From assembly GCA_964431735.1 (NCBI GenBank), contig CAYSLJ010000109.1:1-24754 (forward strand): a stretch of DNA of 24,754 nt, given 5' to 3'. The notes under the pieces are model-generated. The model was given only the letters and a program-made list of their open reading frames with translations. It was not told the origin of the DNA and searched no databases. Positions 23,777 to 24,754 of the stretch are shown in pieces. Within the stretch, counting starts at the first letter, position 1. Each line of letters opens with the position of its first letter. The translations under genes were made by a program, and so were the position numbers. This stretch comes from CALARM01 sp964431735. GTDB taxonomy: Bacteria; Vulcanimicrobiota; SpSt-956; JAKJGF01.

Positions 23777-24112
23777 TTATTTCATCATTTCTTCCGCACT
23801 CTTAATATCGGGAACTATATTAAACAGTTTATCAAATTTTGTTGTTTGAAAAACGCTAAATACCAGATCCGTCAGGGAAGAAATCACCAGGCATCCGCTT
23901 TTGTTTTTTATTTTTTGTCCCAGTATAAGTATAAGACGAAGGCCGGAACTGCTTATATAAGTAAGTTCCGACATATCCAGAATAATTTTTTTCACATCGT
24001 CCTCCGTTACTTGATTAAATTCCTTTTCTATATCATCACATTGAAATGTAGCAAGCTTTCCTTTTAACTTTAACACCGTTATACCATCATTTCTATTGAT
24101 ACGTTCAATCAT
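23777..24112 (-). CDS. STAS-domain protein (anti-sigma-factor antagonist type)
   Basis: This 111-residue single-domain protein starts MIERINRNDGITVLKLKGKL and has the STAS core IILDMSELTYISSSGLRLIL (residues 43-62). In SpoIIAA/RsbV proteins the equivalent DSSGL loop carries the serine phosphorylated by a switch kinase; here the matching residue is probably Ser55. Asp46 of the LDMS strand is also typical. Such proteins act in the cytoplasm in partner switching, releasing a sigma factor or other target from an anti-sigma kinase. I chose the ATG at 24112 because AGGGAG lies 7 nt upstream. An in-frame ATG at 24193 would add 27 unrelated residues and lies almost at the predicted transcription start. 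No kinase, phosphatase or sigma gene is in the window. It precedes the NRPS on the same strand with a 260-bp gap, so co-transcription is possible but unproven. Confidence 0.88.
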   Translation of the reverse strand: MIERINRNDGITVLKLKGKLATFQCDDIEKEFNQVTEDDVKKIILDMSELTYISSSGLRLILILGQKIKNKSGCLVISSLTDLVFSVFQTTKFDKLFNIVPDIKSAEEMMK

Positions 24113-24195
24113 AAATAATCTCCCTTCTTTATGTCTGGAAATAACCTCATCTTTGGCCATTTGAAAAAATATTAATGTAGAAATTAAGGGCACTC

Positions 24196-24213
24196 TGGTA
24201 TAAAATTATACCA
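24196..24213 (-). promoter_or_regulatory. Extended -10 promoter within an 18-bp palindrome, STAS gene
   Basis: The minus strand reads TGGTATAATTTTATACCA, two perfect 8-bp arms around TT. It contains an extended -10 element, TG-G-TATAAT. No good -35 is seen; extended -10 promoters can do without one. Transcription would start near 24198, giving a leader of about 85 nt before the ATG at 24112. A repressor bound to the palindrome would cover the promoter. Confidence 0.5.
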
Positions 24214-24353
24214 AACAAGAAAAAAAGATTGCCCAAAATGAACAATAATATTATAGCATTAATAGTACAGTTTATGATTATGTGTAGTAAAAAAAGTTGG
24301 TTAGAGTAATTCTAAAAATAAAAGTCTCAAATTATTCATCAATAAATTAAGAA

Positions 24354-24658
24354 AAATCCTGTTACCCGGTGGTACGGAGAAAAAATATCACGCAGCACAG
24401 ATGTATTTATTCGCCTTAGTACCGCAACAGGTAAATAAGTACCCAAAAATTTCGCCAATTCCCTATGCAGTGACCTGATACCATTTCACCGTAGGGGCAG
24501 GCGCCTCTGCCTGCCCCGTACAGGGCAACCACGGGGGGTTGCCCCTACATTATTGGATACGAATTTATTTGGAGCGGTACTTAGAATGCCAAATAGCATG
24601 ATGTAATCTGTAATATATATAATAAATTTTTTCGGAGTAACATGGGGTAACAGGATTT
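24354..24658. mobile_element. Fold-back, MITE-like element with 35-bp imperfect terminal inverted repeats
   Basis: The ends are inverted copies: 24354-24388 matches the complement of 24624-24658 at 28 of 35 positions without gaps, including a perfect 14-bp outer block (AAATCCTGTTACCC). Inverted similarity continues inward, for example AGTACCGC near 24416-24423 against GCGGTACT near 24575-24582, so the whole element could fold on itself. It has no coding capacity. No clear target-site duplication is visible. It lies in the 642-bp gene-free stretch upstream of the STAS gene. The flanks 24214-24353 and 24659-24754 are AT-rich and show nothing I recognise. Confidence 0.55.
24491..24548. repeat. 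GTAGGGGC...GCCCCTAC double-hairpin repeat element
   Basis: A GC-rich 58-bp island in AT-rich DNA, bounded by GTAGGGGC (24491-24498) and GCCCCTAC (24541-24548). It contains two hairpins with 6-nt loops: GGGGCAGGC (24494-24502) with GCCTGCCCC (24509-24517), and GGGCAACC (24523-24530) with GGTTGCCC (24537-24544). Elements with these termini recur in many environmental bacterial genomes. Here it sits close to the centre of the fold-back element, so it probably inserted into, or forms, its apex. Confidence 0.8.
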
Positions 24659-24754
24659 GATAAGGTTAATATTCAGGACAATACTTTTTAGAATCACTCT
24701 ATACGGCCCCAGTTAAGTCTACCAGTTTTATGCCAGGATGCGTTATCCAAAATA

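Noticed and set aside
24113..24193. N-terminal extension of the STAS protein from the ATG at 24193
   Set aside because: The added residues do not belong to the STAS fold, no ribosome-binding site precedes 24193, and a good one precedes 24112.

Overview
The window is almost entirely one gene cluster read from the minus strand. It is dominated by a single 22.8 kb open frame (753-23516) encoding a 7,587-residue non-ribosomal peptide synthetase (NRPS). The DNA is AT-rich by eye. It carries intergenic repeat families of the kind seen in uncultured environmental bacteria: tandem GTRACGC heptamers and a GTAGGGGC...GCCCCTAC hairpin element. The synthetase looks like those of Clostridia and other low-GC bacteria, but nothing here fixes the organism, and I do not assign a phylum.

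Layout in transcription order, right to left. (1) 24214-24754 has no gene. It holds a 305-bp fold-back, MITE-like element with 35-bp imperfect terminal inverted repeats and a 58-bp double-hairpin element nested near its centre. (2) An extended -10 promoter inside an 18-bp palindrome lies ahead of a small STAS-domain protein of the anti-sigma-factor-antagonist type (23777-24112). (3) A 260-bp intergenic region is bracketed by two inverted copies of the heptamer repeat and contains a possible 6-codon leader ORF. (4) The NRPS follows. (5) Next come a three-helix GlsB/YeaQ-type membrane protein (373-612) and a 39-residue lysine-rich protein (65-184).

Domain order of the NRPS, read from motifs: C1-A1-T1-E1 / C2-A2-T2-E2 / C3-A3-T3 / C4-A4-T4-E4 / C5-C6-A5-T5 / R / cNMP-like domain. 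C1 resembles starter C domains that N-acylate the first residue, and the R domain predicts reductive release. The simplest product is an N-acylated pentapeptide aldehyde or alcohol with D residues at positions 1, 2 and 4. No MbtH-like protein, phosphopantetheinyl transferase, transporter or resistance gene is present in the window.

Four features of the synthetase stand out. The C terminus carries a Crp-type cyclic-nucleotide-binding-like domain after the reductase. Module 3 appears to have lost an epimerase: T3 has the GGDS signature of carriers that serve E domains, and C4 looks like a D-donor C domain, but no E lies between them. C5 is followed directly by C6 with no A-T between, and C6 has lost its catalytic His (HSIIFDN). 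Finally, a copy of the intergenic heptamer repeat sits in frame inside adenylation domain A2, where gain or loss of one 7-nt unit would frameshift the gene.
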